A stretch of DNA of 43,211 nucleotides from Bacteroidota bacterium. GTDB lineage: Bacteria; Bacteroidota; Ignavibacteria; Palsa-1295. The stretch spans positions 1 through 43,211 of the forward strand of contig JAUZOQ010000021.1 of the NCBI GenBank assembly GCA_030706385.1, given 5' to 3'. The position numbers and the translations under genes were made by a program. The notes under the pieces were generated by a model. It was not told the DNA's origin. It searched no databases and was given only the letters and a program-made list of their open reading frames with translations. Position 1 is the stretch's first letter. The number at the start of each line of letters is the position of its first letter. Positions 17,300-26,603 of this stretch are shown here, one piece after another.

Positions 17300-19351
17300 T
17301 TAAAATTGACTGATGCTTTGGATAAGCCAGCGATTCAAACCGCCGGCGCCTTCGTAAATAAATGTAATCAGTGCTTCGCCGTTGATCACGACGTTAGCGC
17401 CGCTCATGCAATGGATCCGATTCCCGGGAGTAGCTTCACCCGGATCTTCATTCGAGAATGTCAGTTGAGCCGATCCGCCAACCTTATGAACGATCATTAT
17501 TCTTCCATTGGCAGGATTATTGAAACTAACGATCGTGCCCGCTCCGGTAGGATTAACATTGATGAAGCCTTCCTGTGCATTGGTATTAAGCGTTACTGCT
17601 CCTCCGCCCCAGGCATAGACCAGATTAATAAATCTGATGCCGAGCGAACCGCTGATATCGACCGTTGTGACAGGTGTACTTGCCGGCACCGGCCCCCCGC
17701 CAAAGAATGAACCGAAGCCGGATCTGCCATCCATAAAGCTCCAGGCGTTTGGATCGCTTGCGAAAATAGAGTACGGCGTGTTGGTCTGTGTGCCCAGAGT
17801 AATATCTCCGATATACAAACCATAAGTATTGGTGATCGTACCCGCATTTGAAAGAAGACTCAGCACGTTCAAGAGTTTCAGATTGGTGATCGTTGCAGTC
17901 GATGTATTCTGGAATGCATCACGCAGTCCGGAAAGAGTGAAGATGGTACCCGTGCCTTCGATATCGAGATCGGCATTGAATGCGGCTCCATCCGTCAACG
18001 GTTGATTTGTTTGATAGAACAATTCACCAAGAACTCCGCGTGCATTTCCCAGAGGCGCCGTAGCTGTTGCGTACAATTCCGCACCGCCCCATAATCCATA
18101 GAGACTGGAACTTCCAAGGGAAACGGCATTGGCCGCATCAGCATGCGAATATGTACCAAGGTAAAGTGCAGATGATGCACTCGGAGGCTGAACGACGATC
18201 TGCGCTTCATTGGCAACTGCAGCTCCGGCCGTTATGGCAGATGTTCTCGAAACGATAAGCCCGGCATTGAATCCCGAAGCAAGAGCACCAATCTGCACGT
18301 CGCCGTTTCCCTTCATAAGTATCGGCTGCGTCGGATGATTGTAACGGAATGCTGTGTTCGTGCCTCCCAACGTCAATTGATCGATATCCACACCAATCAA
18401 ATTTGTGATCGTTCCTCCTCCGAGCGACACGGCATCATGCACATGCAAACCTCGGCTATTGGTGATCACGGCCGGATTGGAAATGAAGGTAAGTCCACTA
18501 AGCAGATCGCCATCGGTGACCATGCCCGTATTTGCAAATAGCTCGCCGTAGACACTTTGTGAAGTCGTCACAGCAGATGTGGAAGAAAATTGGTCGACGA
18601 TACCGGTTGCACCGATCATCCTGGTGTTCGGAGCAGTGGCTGATGGATCAACAACTGCAAAGCCTGAATATCCGGCTACGATTCCTATATCGGCAAAGGT
18701 ATTCTTAGCCGTCATAATGCTGCGAATTCCGTAGACATTTGCAAATCCCGAAGCCGTAGGCGCATAGCTGAACTGTCCGTCTATCGCTCCGAGGCTTGTG
18801 ACTCCGTTTGGCGTCAGAGCGCGCGAGACAAATAATGGCTCCGTGACATTGGAAGTGCCAATGCCGATATTCCCGTTTGATCCGATTCGCATGCGTTCGA
18901 GATTATTCGTTCGTAGCACCAGATCCTGTGCATCAGTAGTCCCGAGGAAATTAACGACAGGGTTTGTCCCGCCATTTCCGAGTAGTGACCATCCGGAAGC
19001 CGAACCCCAAAGCGTGCCGTTGTAGATATCCAAAGAATGCGTCGTCGTATTATAGACGATCAATCCTTCCGGCGGAGTGCCGCTGCATACTGAGGCTTCC
19101 TGCAACGCATTCATGCGCGGGACAAGAAAGCCTTTGGTGAGTGATGAGAGATCCAAGAGTGCGCACGAATTCGGAAGAGTCAGGCTATTATTTATCCCGA
19201 TCGATCCGAGTGAATTCGTCATGAAGATATGATTGCCTGCATTGTCATCAAAATCGAATCTCCGGGCTCCAAGCATCCTCTGCCCGTATGCCGGATCGGC
19301 AAGAAGATAGAGAAGTGTCAAGAATAGAAAGGCGAAGTAATTACGTTTCAT
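17300..19351 (-). CDS. Large secreted tail-fibre-like repetitive protein
   Basis: From the ATG at 19351 the protein has 683 residues. It starts with a signal peptide (MKRNYFAFLFLTLLYLLADP, AYGQ). The next block, ALLDLSSLTKGFLVPRMNAL followed by GLIVYNTTTHSLDIYNGTLW, is the conserved N-terminal module of Bacteroidota secreted 'fibre' proteins. Then come repeats with the phage tail-fibre-like phrase MRIGSNGNIGIGTSN and many GAxT/ITN-type beta-helix turns. It ends GGLNRWLIQSISQF without a T9SS domain. A 41-residue upstream extension was rejected because it precedes a clear signal peptide. The start context is TACGACTATG. A role in adhesion is likely but not shown. Confidence 0.8.
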   Translation of the reverse strand: MKRNYFAFLFLTLLYLLADPAYGQRMLGARRFDFDDNAGNHIFMTNSLGSIGINNSLTLPNSCALLDLSSLTKGFLVPRMNALQEASVCSGTPPEGLIVYNTTTHSLDIYNGTLWGSASGWSLLGNGGTNPVVNFLGTTDAQDLVLRTNNLERMRIGSNGNIGIGTSNVTEPLFVSRALTPNGVTSLGAIDGQFSYAPTASGFANVYGIRSIMTAKNTFADIGIVAGYSGFAVVDPSATAPNTRMIGATGIVDQFSSTSAVTTSQSVYGELFANTGMVTDGDLLSGLTFISNPAVITNSRGLHVHDAVSLGGGTITNLIGVDIDQLTLGGTNTAFRYNHPTQPILMKGNGDVQIGALASGFNAGLIVSRTSAITAGAAVANEAQIVVQPPSASSALYLGTYSHADAANAVSLGSSSLYGLWGGAELYATATAPLGNARGVLGELFYQTNQPLTDGAAFNADLDIEGTGTIFTLSGLRDAFQNTSTATITNLKLLNVLSLLSNAGTITNTYGLYIGDITLGTQTNTPYSIFASDPNAWSFMDGRSGFGSFFGGGPVPASTPVTTVDISGSLGIRFINLVYAWGGGAVTLNTNAQEGFINVNPTGAGTIVSFNNPANGRIMIVHKVGGSAQLTFSNEDPGEATPGNRIHCMSGANVVINGEALITFIYEGAGGLNRWLIQSISQF

Positions 19352-19421
19352 AGTCGTATTGAGAATTGAGCAAAGTACGATACAGGGGAAGATCTCTGTG
19401 GGGAAGGATGCTGTGGGACTG

Positions 19422-19429
19422 CAAAAATA
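19422..19429 (-). promoter_or_regulatory. Candidate -7 element (TATTTTTG) for the fibre-like gene
   Basis: On the minus strand this reads TATTTTTG, an exact TAnnTTTG match, about 71 bases upstream of the ATG at 19351. The -33 element is weak. Confidence 0.45.
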
Positions 19430-19543
19430 CGAAAGTTTCTTTGAAATGGTACCATGGAATCGCCGGAAAACCAAGATAGTATCCGATTCGAGCTAAGACC
19501 AAGCAATACTATAGGGTTACGGGGTTCAGCCGATCGAAATCAA

Positions 19544-20047
19544 TCAGAATAATCTCGTAGTTGTGTCCCAATTCAGAGTGACCGTCAGCTTCAGAGATTG
19601 CAGTTTTTCGAGCTTTGCGTATGTCAAGGGAATGCTATATCCCACGTACAAATCGAGCATTCCGAAATACGTAAGACCTACTTCGGGCACGAAGCAAATT
19701 TCATGCGTCCTGAAATTCGTATAATCTGCCAGTCCTATACGCCCACCGAGAATGATGAAATTCGCCTCGTACGAGATCTTTGGTGCTATGAGCAGACTTC
19801 CTTGCGGCGATGTAGAAAATTCAACTGAAGCTCGTGGACCACAGTATCCGTAGTTCGGAACACAAGGACCAACCCAGGTCCCTTCTGATAGCATCGCAGA
19901 TACTTCTCCCGTTGCCCACTCGCTGAACGATGAACCTAATCCCACAATGACATGCTTCGGCCGCGACGAATCTCCGAAGATATTTTGGCAAAAAAGTGAA
20001 CTGGGAGATAGCAGTAAGATGGCGATGAAGATGAAAGAGTATCGCAT
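19544..20047 (-). CDS. Outer-membrane beta-barrel-like secreted protein
   Basis: The 167-residue protein begins with a signal peptide (MRYSFIFIAILLLSPSSLFC, Q). The mature part has amphipathic strands: HVIVGLGSSFSEWATGE, RASVEFSTSPQGSLLIAPKI, FIILGGRIGLADYTNF, EICFVPEVGLTYFGMLDLYV, LKLTVTLNWDTTTRLF, ending in an aromatic residue. It is probably a small OM barrel. The Cys pair in VGPCVPNYGYCGP may form a disulfide. No close neighbour suggests a role; the gene at 20180 on the same strand is a lipoprotein and could share the transcript. Confidence 0.72.
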   Translation of the reverse strand: MRYSFIFIAILLLSPSSLFCQNIFGDSSRPKHVIVGLGSSFSEWATGEVSAMLSEGTWVGPCVPNYGYCGPRASVEFSTSPQGSLLIAPKISYEANFIILGGRIGLADYTNFRTHEICFVPEVGLTYFGMLDLYVGYSIPLTYAKLEKLQSLKLTVTLNWDTTTRLF

Positions 20048-20179
20048 AGCTTTCTTATCGAATACAGTGAAGGCTTTGATATCGATGTTCTGTTATTTAC
20101 CGATAAAAACGGCTTCGAAAGAAAGATGTTACGCGAAGAGGCTTGCTAATTCGATGAGTAATTATTAATCATGGCGACT

Positions 20180-20716
20180 TCATTTCTTCCCAGTGAAAGA
20201 TACGCTGCCGCCGGATAGAGAAAGCAGTTTCTTGTCAGCATTGCACTCGCAAGGAGTTAATGTAGCAGAGAAGGTCGCTCGAAATGTAGAATCAGTTAGG
20301 TCAGTGATTGTCATGGATCCTTGTGGAATACCGGCTTTTCCAGAAACTGCTCCGTAACGAGATCTCACCGTATCGGAGATTATATAATTGTAGCTTACTA
20401 GTACCTGTGCATCAACAATATTCCCGTTCTTGAGAATATAATCACCGATGTCGTATACACCGGGTGATGAGATCTTTGAGAGGAAAATGGAAAGCATTCG
20501 GCCCTGCGCGTCTACTGCGCTAACATTGACGACCTTAAATCCACCAATATCGGTGATCGATCCGGTACATTGTCCTGAATATTGAGTCTGGTCTATCCGA
20601 GCCACGATGACATTTGGCGAAGGGAAAGTATCTGAATTCTCTATGGCCGAATTGCAGCAAATCAACACAAACGATGATAGGCCGATCGAAAGTATTGTGA
20701 GGAAGTATTTCATCAT
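20180..20716 (-). CDS. Lipoprotein resembling DUF6252
   Basis: The 178-residue protein starts MMKYFLTILSIGLSSFVLIC, with Cys residues at a lipobox (LICC). The mature domain has strands typical of the DUF6252-like lipoproteins: ISSPGVYDIGDY, then SMTITDLTDSTFRATFSATL and SVSFTGKK at the end. Function is unknown. The name DUF6252 is a resemblance by pattern and was not tested by a profile search. It lies 38 bases downstream of prfA, so it could be expressed from the same transcript. Confidence 0.68.
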   Translation of the reverse strand: MMKYFLTILSIGLSSFVLICCNSAIENSDTFPSPNVIVARIDQTQYSGQCTGSITDIGGFKVVNVSAVDAQGRMLSIFLSKISSPGVYDIGDYILKNGNIVDAQVLVSYNYIISDTVRSRYGAVSGKAGIPQGSMTITDLTDSTFRATFSATLTPCECNADKKLLSLSGGSVSFTGKK

Positions 20717-20754
20717 AAAGCTATATACACGGAGTGACCTAAAAAGTTGTATCC

Positions 20755-21825
20755 TTAACCCGCCGCTGCAAGTCTTTTTGCCCTATCGGCAATTCGCAAT
20801 TGTTCGATCAAGTCGTCAAGCTCGCCGTCCATAATGGCCGGAAGGTTGTGAAGCGTTAAGCCGATGCGATGATCGGTGACGCGATCTTGGGGAAAGTTGT
20901 ATGTGCGGATCTTCTCCGAACGATCGCCGGAGCCGACCATGGATTTGCGTTCTGCAGAATACTTTGCATCCGCTTCCTCTTTTGCTTTTTCGTACATCCG
21001 GGAGCGGAGGACTTTCATCGCCTTATTCCGATTCTTTAACTGGCTTCGCTCTTCCTGGCAGCTTGCCACGATTCCAGTCGGAAGGTGCGTGATGCGCACG
21101 GCAGTCTCGACCTTATTCACGTTCTGCCCGCCTTTGCCGCCAGAACGGAAAATATCGATGCGCAAGTCGTTTGGATTAATATCGATCTCCACATCTTCGA
21201 CTTCCGGCAGAACGGCAACGCTTGCAGCGCTTGTATGGATGCGGCCCTGCGTTTCCGTTGCAGGAACACGCTGCACACGGTGTACTCCGCCTTCCCATTT
21301 CATCTTGGCATAGACATCTTCGCCTTCGAGCGAAAAAGAAACTTCACGAAACCCTTTCAGACCGGTTTCATTGAAATCGATCGTCTCCATTTTCCATCCT
21401 TGTCGCTCAGCATAGCGCATATACATGCGATAGAGATCGCCTGCGAAAAGAGCGGCTTCATCTCCACCCGTTCCGGCACGAATTTCGATTATGCAATTGC
21501 GGCTATCGTCAGGATCCTGCGGCACGAGAAGATATTTCACTTCTTCGTCGTACTTGGCAAATTCTTCTTCCAGTGAGCGCATCTCGGCTTCGGCCATTTC
21601 GCGCATTTCGGGATCGCGTGTATCCTTCAACACTTCGCGCGCACCGGCAAGATCATCGGTCAACTTTTTGTATTTATGGAATGCCGCTTCGATCGGCAAT
21701 AGCTGCCGACGCTGGCGGGCAAGCAAAGTCATCTTCTTCTGGTCGGGCGCATTTGCCGGATCGGCCAATTGGCGTTCCGTATCAACGAATTTCTCGTGTA
21801 TCGATGTAAGTTTTTCGAGCAGCAT
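20755..21825 (-). CDS. prfA: Peptide chain release factor 1
   Basis: The 356-residue protein is a class I release factor that reads UAA and UAG stop codons and triggers peptide release. Diagnostic motifs are visible. The codon-recognition tripeptide of RF1 is PAT (188-190) in [21 protein letters not shown]2 would have SPF. The universal GGQ is at 232-234 in [19 protein letters not shown]. The N-terminal coiled coil and the C-terminal [20 protein letters not shown] block complete the family. The length is normal and no frameshift is present. It is followed downstream by the DUF6252-like lipoprotein. Confidence 0.97.
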   Translation of the reverse strand: MLLEKLTSIHEKFVDTERQLADPANAPDQKKMTLLARQRRQLLPIEAAFHKYKKLTDDLAGAREVLKDTRDPEMREMAEAEMRSLEEEFAKYDEEVKYLLVPQDPDDSRNCIIEIRAGTGGDEAALFAGDLYRMYMRYAERQGWKMETIDFNETGLKGFREVSFSLEGEDVYAKMKWEGGVHRVQRVPATETQGRIHTSAASVAVLPEVEDVEIDINPNDLRIDIFRSGGKGGQNVNKVETAVRITHLPTGIVASCQEERSQLKNRNKAMKVLRSRMYEKAKEEADAKYSAERKSMVGSGDRSEKIRTYNFPQDRVTDHRIGLTLHNLPAIMDGELDDLIEQLRIADRAKRLAAAG

Positions 21826-21896
21826 ATGAGACTGGGATTTATGGGATTATATAGGATTCCTGAGATTGATTATTATTTAGTTTGATAGAGTAATCC

Positions 21897-22316
21897 CTAC
21901 CCGTGACTTGAGCTATAATTGGAAGGTTTAAATTTCTTATTCGTAAGTCTATGAAACTGCAAACTTTTTGATCCGAAATTAATGAGTAAGCCTGTTCTGA
22001 GATTATATGCTTCAAGATAATTTATCGCTTGAGCAAAATGAATGTCCTCGAGATTAGCTACTGCCTTTAACTCAACGGAAATTCCTGATTCAACAAGAAA
22101 ATCGACACGGCGCGACCCAACCAATTCACTCTGATAGTAGATCGGCATCTCGTGTTCGCGCGAATATGTTAAACCCTGGCTGGACATTTCGATAGCTAAA
22201 CTTCTTTGGTATATTACTTCTTGAAATCCGTTTCCTAGAGTCGAATGCACCTTCATTGCGCATCCGATTATTTTGTGAGTAATTTTCAGTATGTCCTGAA
22301 ATTCGTCCATAATCAA
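21897..22316 (-). CDS. GxxExxY family protein (PD-(D/E)XK nuclease-like fold)
   Basis: This 139-residue protein carries the family signature near its N-terminus, STLGNGFQEVIYQRSLAIEM (GxxExxY), and later VDFLVESGISVELKAVANLE, in which D and ExK are the PD-(D/E)XK nuclease-like residues. The last block YLEAYNLRTGLLINFGSKSL is typical. Members are widespread short proteins in Bacteroidota and are often found near mobile or repeat regions; their physiological role is unsettled. The gene is on the minus strand just upstream of prfA. Two possible starts (22316 and two codons later) do not affect the domain. Confidence 0.9.
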   Translation of the reverse strand: MIMDEFQDILKITHKIIGCAMKVHSTLGNGFQEVIYQRSLAIEMSSQGLTYSREHEMPIYYQSELVGSRRVDFLVESGISVELKAVANLEDIHFAQAINYLEAYNLRTGLLINFGSKSLQFHRLTNKKFKPSNYSSSHG

Positions 22317-22395
22317 TTCGTTAAAATCAATCTAAGGAATCTCACATAATCCCATAAATCCCAGTTCAGAGTTAGCGGGGGAGTAAACGCAGGAG

Positions 22396-22426
22396 TTAGC
22401 GGTAAAAATTCAAGAACTTATCTTTG
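22396..22426 (+). promoter_or_regulatory. Candidate promoter upstream of lipoprotein gene
   Basis: The -7 TATCTTTG at 22419-22426 matches TAnnTTTG. TTA at 22396-22398, 20 bases upstream, is near the -33 position where TTG is expected. The lipoprotein ATG is at 22545. Confidence 0.42.
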
Positions 22427-22544
22427 CGGATAGGATTTTTGCGGAGGTATTCCGGAGTCGAAACTGTTACAGATGCGAACATCGGCATACTCTCTATTGC
22501 ATGAGAAGTCTGATTATGCATACTGCTCACTTTTGTCAAAATCT

Positions 22545-23312
22545 ATGAAAACATCCCACTCCATTATCATTCTGGCTTTGGGGATCCTCGTTCTTTCTTC
22601 CTGTAGCCAGTCAAACTCGCCTATAACGGTTAATAAATCCGCTACCTATTACGGCGAATCGCAGCCGTTCGCAAATGATAGTATTCGCTCGTGGTATAAA
22701 ACCGATGCAAACGGAGCATTGACTTCTATCGGCGTTTCATTTAATCAGGATGCCTTTAGTAAATTGGAAATGGATACCGACGTGATGCTCATGATGAAAC
22801 TGCCGAACGGGATCAACAGTCCTTCCGGTTGGAACTTCGATCATGTTGAAGTCGATTGGGTGCCAAAAGGCGATCCGAAACCAAGCGTCTATGATATCGC
22901 TCATCTCGATGTGCACTTCTTTGGTGTAAGCGAATCCGAACAGATGGATATCGAAGGTGGAGCGGATCTGCTCACAACTAATATGCCAAAGAGTTACCTG
23001 CCTTCAGATTATATGCTCGATGCCGAATCGGAAGCGGGGATGGGAGTGCATGCCTACGACACAACAGGCAAAGAATATCACGGTCAACCGTTCGATCATT
23101 CATTCGTCTACGGTTATTATCACGGCAATCTTTACTTCATGGAGCCGATGGTAGCAAAGACCTATCTCGATTCGAAAACAAACTTCAGTGCAGATATCAA
23201 GCAACCGCAATCATTCCGCTTTCCCGGAGCGTATCCGACAAAATATAACATCCGCTATGACGGATCGGCAAAACAATACACGATCTCGATCGATAACTTC
23301 ATAGTACACTGA
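22545..23312 (+). CDS. Secreted lipoprotein, function unknown
   Basis: From the ATG at 22545 the protein has 255 residues and starts MKTSHSIIILALGILVLSSC, a clean signal peptide with a lipobox (LSSC). The mature region has a globular beta-rich domain with HVEVDWVPKGDPKPSVYDIA, HLDVHFFGVSESEQM and a His/Tyr-rich C-terminal half (FDHSFVYGYYHGNLYFMEPM). Histidines are frequent and could bind metal, but no known motif was recognised. An in-frame upstream ATG (22473) gives a 24-residue extension without a signal-like character. The neighbour at 23321 is convergent. Confidence 0.8.
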   Translation: MKTSHSIIILALGILVLSSCSQSNSPITVNKSATYYGESQPFANDSIRSWYKTDANGALTSIGVSFNQDAFSKLEMDTDVMLMMKLPNGINSPSGWNFDHVEVDWVPKGDPKPSVYDIAHLDVHFFGVSESEQMDIEGGADLLTTNMPKSYLPSDYMLDAESEAGMGVHAYDTTGKEYHGQPFDHSFVYGYYHGNLYFMEPMVAKTYLDSKTNFSADIKQPQSFRFPGAYPTKYNIRYDGSAKQYTISIDNFIVH

Positions 23313-23320
23313 TAAGGAGC

Positions 23321-25513
23321 TTAGCGATTAATGATTAGCTTTTGGGTGATTGTCTTACTTGCAGAAGACAATCGCAGAAAATACATTCCGTTCCAAAGCA
23401 TATTCAGCTCGGTATTCAGCGAGTGTTCACCTGCGTCCTGCCATCCGGATGCAAGAGTCACGAGAGTTCTTCCAATCGCATCACAAAGTTCGAGTCTTGC
23501 ATAACTATCAGAGGGAAGGGAATAGGTTATTGAGGCATCAGTAATGACGGGATTCGCAGAGACATTCAGAGTAGGACGGCTTTGTTCGAATGAACCCAAA
23601 GGGACGGCGTTTACTATACCTTTGCCTATCCAGACTCCTCGGCCAAGCGTGCCGAGATAGGCCGTGCCATCGGGGCCGAAGGCAATAGCGGTCACATCAT
23701 AAAAAGATCGAAGTCCGTCGTTCGCATTATACCATCGCGAACCACCGAACGGGCGATAGATGATTCCGGATTGAAGTGAGCCTCCATAGGAGAGGCCGAA
23801 AATATCTCCATTGGGAGCGGCGAAGAGAGCGGTAATCAGTGCAGAATCGAGTCCTTCATTAGCTACATGCCAATTCAGGCCTTGATCGCTCGAGACGATG
23901 ACTCCGTCATGTGTCGTGCCGGCGTAAACTTCGCCTTTCGAAGTTGCTGCCAAAGAGGATATTGAGGAATTGGTCACAATATTCTTGAATAGGAAAGGAT
24001 CGAGAATATTGATTACGAACTCCCAGGAATCGCCGTTGTTAGTCGAGCGGAAAATATTTTGGCCAGATGCGATGTATAGAATTCCGTCCGGGCCGGAAGT
24101 AATTTCGGTAAGCGGAGCTGCAGGCAATCCGAGAGTATCAGCGACCCACGATTTGCCGAGATCGGAGGAGCGTAGAAGAGCCGGAGATTCTGACGTTAAG
24201 AGAAAAATATTTCCGTTCGGAGTAGTGAGAAGTCGAGGATAAAACGATGTGAATGGGCCCACGGGGAAACCTTCGTGAATGGTATACCAGGACTTTCCTT
24301 TATCGGTAGTTCGGCATACTCGGCTGTTCTCCGATAACGAAGTGTTAAACGTCCCGATAATTCCTCCGCTTGAATCGAGTGTTAGTATCTGGAAATTGCC
24401 GGCATACATGGAATCGACATTCCCAATCAGGGTGGACCAGGTGTTCCCGTGATCGCTTGATGTCGAAAAGGAAGTCGTACCCTGGGCATAGAGCATCCCC
24501 GTCCTATCGACGAGCAAAGTATTAATATCTCCGACCGGTAAGGATATTTCCTCTTCCATTCCTGTAGTTGTGTTATACTTGCAGACTCTATCATATCCGG
24601 ACCAATAGATGTTACCCTTTTGATCGGTAACGAAGTAGGTGTTAATGAGCTGTCTTGCATCAGGGATTGTGATAGCATGCCACGAGCTTCCATAGTCGGT
24701 GGATAGCTGAAAAGAATCCATACTCACAGCTTCTATAAGAACGTCATTCTGAGTCACAATGAGATCGATACCTTTGTTGATCGAATCCCAGGTTACTCCG
24801 TTATCGGTTGAGCGAATCGTGACGCCATTGTAATCATCGGTTGCTGTGGACGCCGTCGCCCTGAGGCAATACAGATCACCGTTAAAGGTACTCTGCATCG
24901 AAAAACAGCTGATCCTGAACGGGAGCGTTGGTCTTGCTTGCCAGGAATCACCATTATCGGCAGAAAGATAGATGACGCTATCTTCAAAACTGAATGAGAT
25001 AAGTTTACCTATCGGAGTGATGGAGAAAAATGTAAAAGGTTTAGGAGCTGGCAACTTCGGCGTGAGATCGCTCCATGTTACGCCGCGATCTGTTGACCGC
25101 CACATAAAGCCTCCTTCTCTTGGATCAACGAGATAGAGAGGGCCTGTATTGGATGCGTACAGTGAGCACGGCGGAATATTCTGGAGAACTGCGATCCAGC
25201 TCTCACCATAATCCTGGGACCGGTAGAGCGTGTAACCAACAAGTAAGAACAGATCATTATTTATCGAAGCTGCCCAGCCATCGGGATAACCTTCAAAAAA
25301 ATCCGGTGTAAGGTTTTTCCAGGAAATTCCACCATCCGTTGAACGCAGGAAGTCTCGCTTTGCATCAAAAATATCGCCGCGCGAATCAATCAGAAGCTCG
25401 GATCGTCCTCCTGAAGGACCGTTCGTTTGACTCCAAAATGCTGACTGCCCGACAGCCGATCCGGCCAGCAAGCTGATAATCGAGAACAAGAAGAGTCTAC
25501 CGTAAGTATGCAT
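23321..25513 (-). CDS. Secreted BNR-repeat protein with T9SS C-terminal sorting domain
   Basis: From the ATG at 25513 this has 730 residues. The signal peptide is MHTYGRLFLFSIISLLAGSA followed by VGQ. Repeated Asp-box strings, each with its strand, run through the body: LRSTDGGISW, YRSQDYGESW, WRSTDRGVTW, IRSTDNGVTW, CRTTDKGKSW, LRSSDLGKSW, FRSTNNGDSW and VSSDQGLNW, marking a beta-propeller or sortilin-like assembly. The C-terminus has a type A sorting domain: LNVSANPVITDASITYSLPS, LELCDAIGRTLVTL, WNGMYFLRLSSASKT, ending KLIINR. It is paralogous to the genes at 8742 and 12638. It is probably surface exposed; the ligand is unknown. Confidence 0.87.
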   Translation of the reverse strand: MHTYGRLFLFSIISLLAGSAVGQSAFWSQTNGPSGGRSELLIDSRGDIFDAKRDFLRSTDGGISWKNLTPDFFEGYPDGWAASINNDLFLLVGYTLYRSQDYGESWIAVLQNIPPCSLYASNTGPLYLVDPREGGFMWRSTDRGVTWSDLTPKLPAPKPFTFFSITPIGKLISFSFEDSVIYLSADNGDSWQARPTLPFRISCFSMQSTFNGDLYCLRATASTATDDYNGVTIRSTDNGVTWDSINKGIDLIVTQNDVLIEAVSMDSFQLSTDYGSSWHAITIPDARQLINTYFVTDQKGNIYWSGYDRVCKYNTTTGMEEEISLPVGDINTLLVDRTGMLYAQGTTSFSTSSDHGNTWSTLIGNVDSMYAGNFQILTLDSSGGIIGTFNTSLSENSRVCRTTDKGKSWYTIHEGFPVGPFTSFYPRLLTTPNGNIFLLTSESPALLRSSDLGKSWVADTLGLPAAPLTEITSGPDGILYIASGQNIFRSTNNGDSWEFVINILDPFLFKNIVTNSSISSLAATSKGEVYAGTTHDGVIVSSDQGLNWHVANEGLDSALITALFAAPNGDIFGLSYGGSLQSGIIYRPFGGSRWYNANDGLRSFYDVTAIAFGPDGTAYLGTLGRGVWIGKGIVNAVPLGSFEQSRPTLNVSANPVITDASITYSLPSDSYARLELCDAIGRTLVTLASGWQDAGEHSLNTELNMLWNGMYFLRLSSASKTITQKLIINR

Positions 25514-25531
25514 GAAGGAATAATGAAATGC

Positions 25532-25539
25532 CAAATATA
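25532..25539 (-). promoter_or_regulatory. Candidate -7 element (TATATTTG) for the BNR gene
   Basis: On the minus strand the bases are TATATTTG, about 18 bases before the ATG at 25513. A matching -33 TTG is about 25 bases upstream (25565-25567, CAA on plus), slightly long. Confidence 0.45.
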
Positions 25540-25582
25540 GAACACAAGCAGGAGTCAGATGTTACAAGATTTTTCCCCTGTT

Positions 25583-26377
25583 TCAGAGTGTAAATCCCAG
25601 CCAGATCGCGATCACGCCGCCCCATAGCGTTGCGACGAAGTTTGTTGCGTTATTTCCTATGAATCGAATTCCGGACCGAAGCACCGCTCCTTCGGCTTTG
25701 ATTTCGGAAATGCTTTCATCAGGTAGTGTGTATTTTGCCTGAATCGTTGCGCCGATCATGCTGTCCAGAAGTGCCCCGGCAGTTCCGGCGATTGTCACGA
25801 CTGGGATGACTTTAATCAAGACAAGACCGCAAAGCGGATCGGTATCCAAGAATCTTATCAATGATAAGAGAGCTATCACCAGCGCTCCGCACACGCTGGC
25901 GCATAGGCCGATCACCGATACTGCTCCCGAAGGTCCGCGATGCGTTGGACGAAATGTGAAGATGTTATAGAATTTTTTCCCGAATCGTGTGCCGATCTCC
26001 GTTGCCCACGTATCGGCCATCGCCGTGGCAAGCGCGCCGAGAAAGAACAGCGTTATTTCTTCGCGCAGATCGTGGCGGAATGCGATGACGATCACTGCTA
26101 GCGCGGGTACAAATCCGTTGGCAAGAACCTGTTTCCAATCTCTTCTCTCACCCTTGGATCTATTTAATCTTCCAAGCAACGAGCCGCTCACAAAAAATGT
26201 CATAAGCAAAACGGCGGCGCTGATGCCGCCGAAGGCAAAGATCACTCCGCCCGTGAGGGCAGCGGCGATCATTCCGGAAACTGAAAGCATGCCGAGCTTG
26301 AAGGCAATGCCTGAAATGGCAAGCGCAGCAAGAAATGCCAACAATACGAACCCCTCAGGGCTTTGGATGAAATTCAT
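25583..26377 (-). CDS. DUF92 family integral membrane protein
   Basis: From the ATG at 26377 the protein has 264 residues and about six to seven hydrophobic spans. The family hallmarks are GALATAMADTWATEIGTRFG, then RPTHRGPSGAVSVIGLCASV and the C-terminal AEGAVLRSGIRFIGNNATNF. DUF92 (TMEM19-like) includes the plant phytyl-phosphate kinase VTE6, so a lipid or prenyl phosphate kinase role is possible, but not established for bacteria. The 15-residue extension from an ATG at 26422 was rejected because it adds a polar stretch before the first hydrophobic segment. Confidence 0.86.
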   Translation of the reverse strand: MNFIQSPEGFVLLAFLAALAISGIAFKLGMLSVSGMIAAALTGGVIFAFGGISAAVLLMTFFVSGSLLGRLNRSKGERRDWKQVLANGFVPALAVIVIAFRHDLREEITLFFLGALATAMADTWATEIGTRFGKKFYNIFTFRPTHRGPSGAVSVIGLCASVCGALVIALLSLIRFLDTDPLCGLVLIKVIPVVTIAGTAGALLDSMIGATIQAKYTLPDESISEIKAEGAVLRSGIRFIGNNATNFVATLWGGVIAIWLGFTL

Positions 26378-26562
26378 TAGTGAATAAGAATCTTGTTGAG
26401 ACCTAACGAAGTGTGTAAGCACTTGTGATCCGCTGCCCGAAAGTCAAACGACATGGGTAGGCCGAATTTCACAGATTAGATCGGCAGAGGATAACGCATC
26501 CGGATCCTGCAATAACAATACTGCACAAACATACGTATAGAAACTCCAAAACCGGGGAATAA

Positions 26563-26593
26563 TTGCCGTTCAAGGGATTCCCCCGTATTTTTG
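26563..26593 (+). promoter_or_regulatory. Bacteroidota-type promoter of the flippase gene
   Basis: TTG (26563-26565) as -33 and TATTTTTG (26586-26593) as -7 are separated by 20 bases, the consensus layout. The ATG is at 26604, only 10 bases past the -7 element, so the expected 5' leader is about six bases. Confidence 0.68.
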
Positions 26594-26603
26594 GGCCAAT
26601 TGC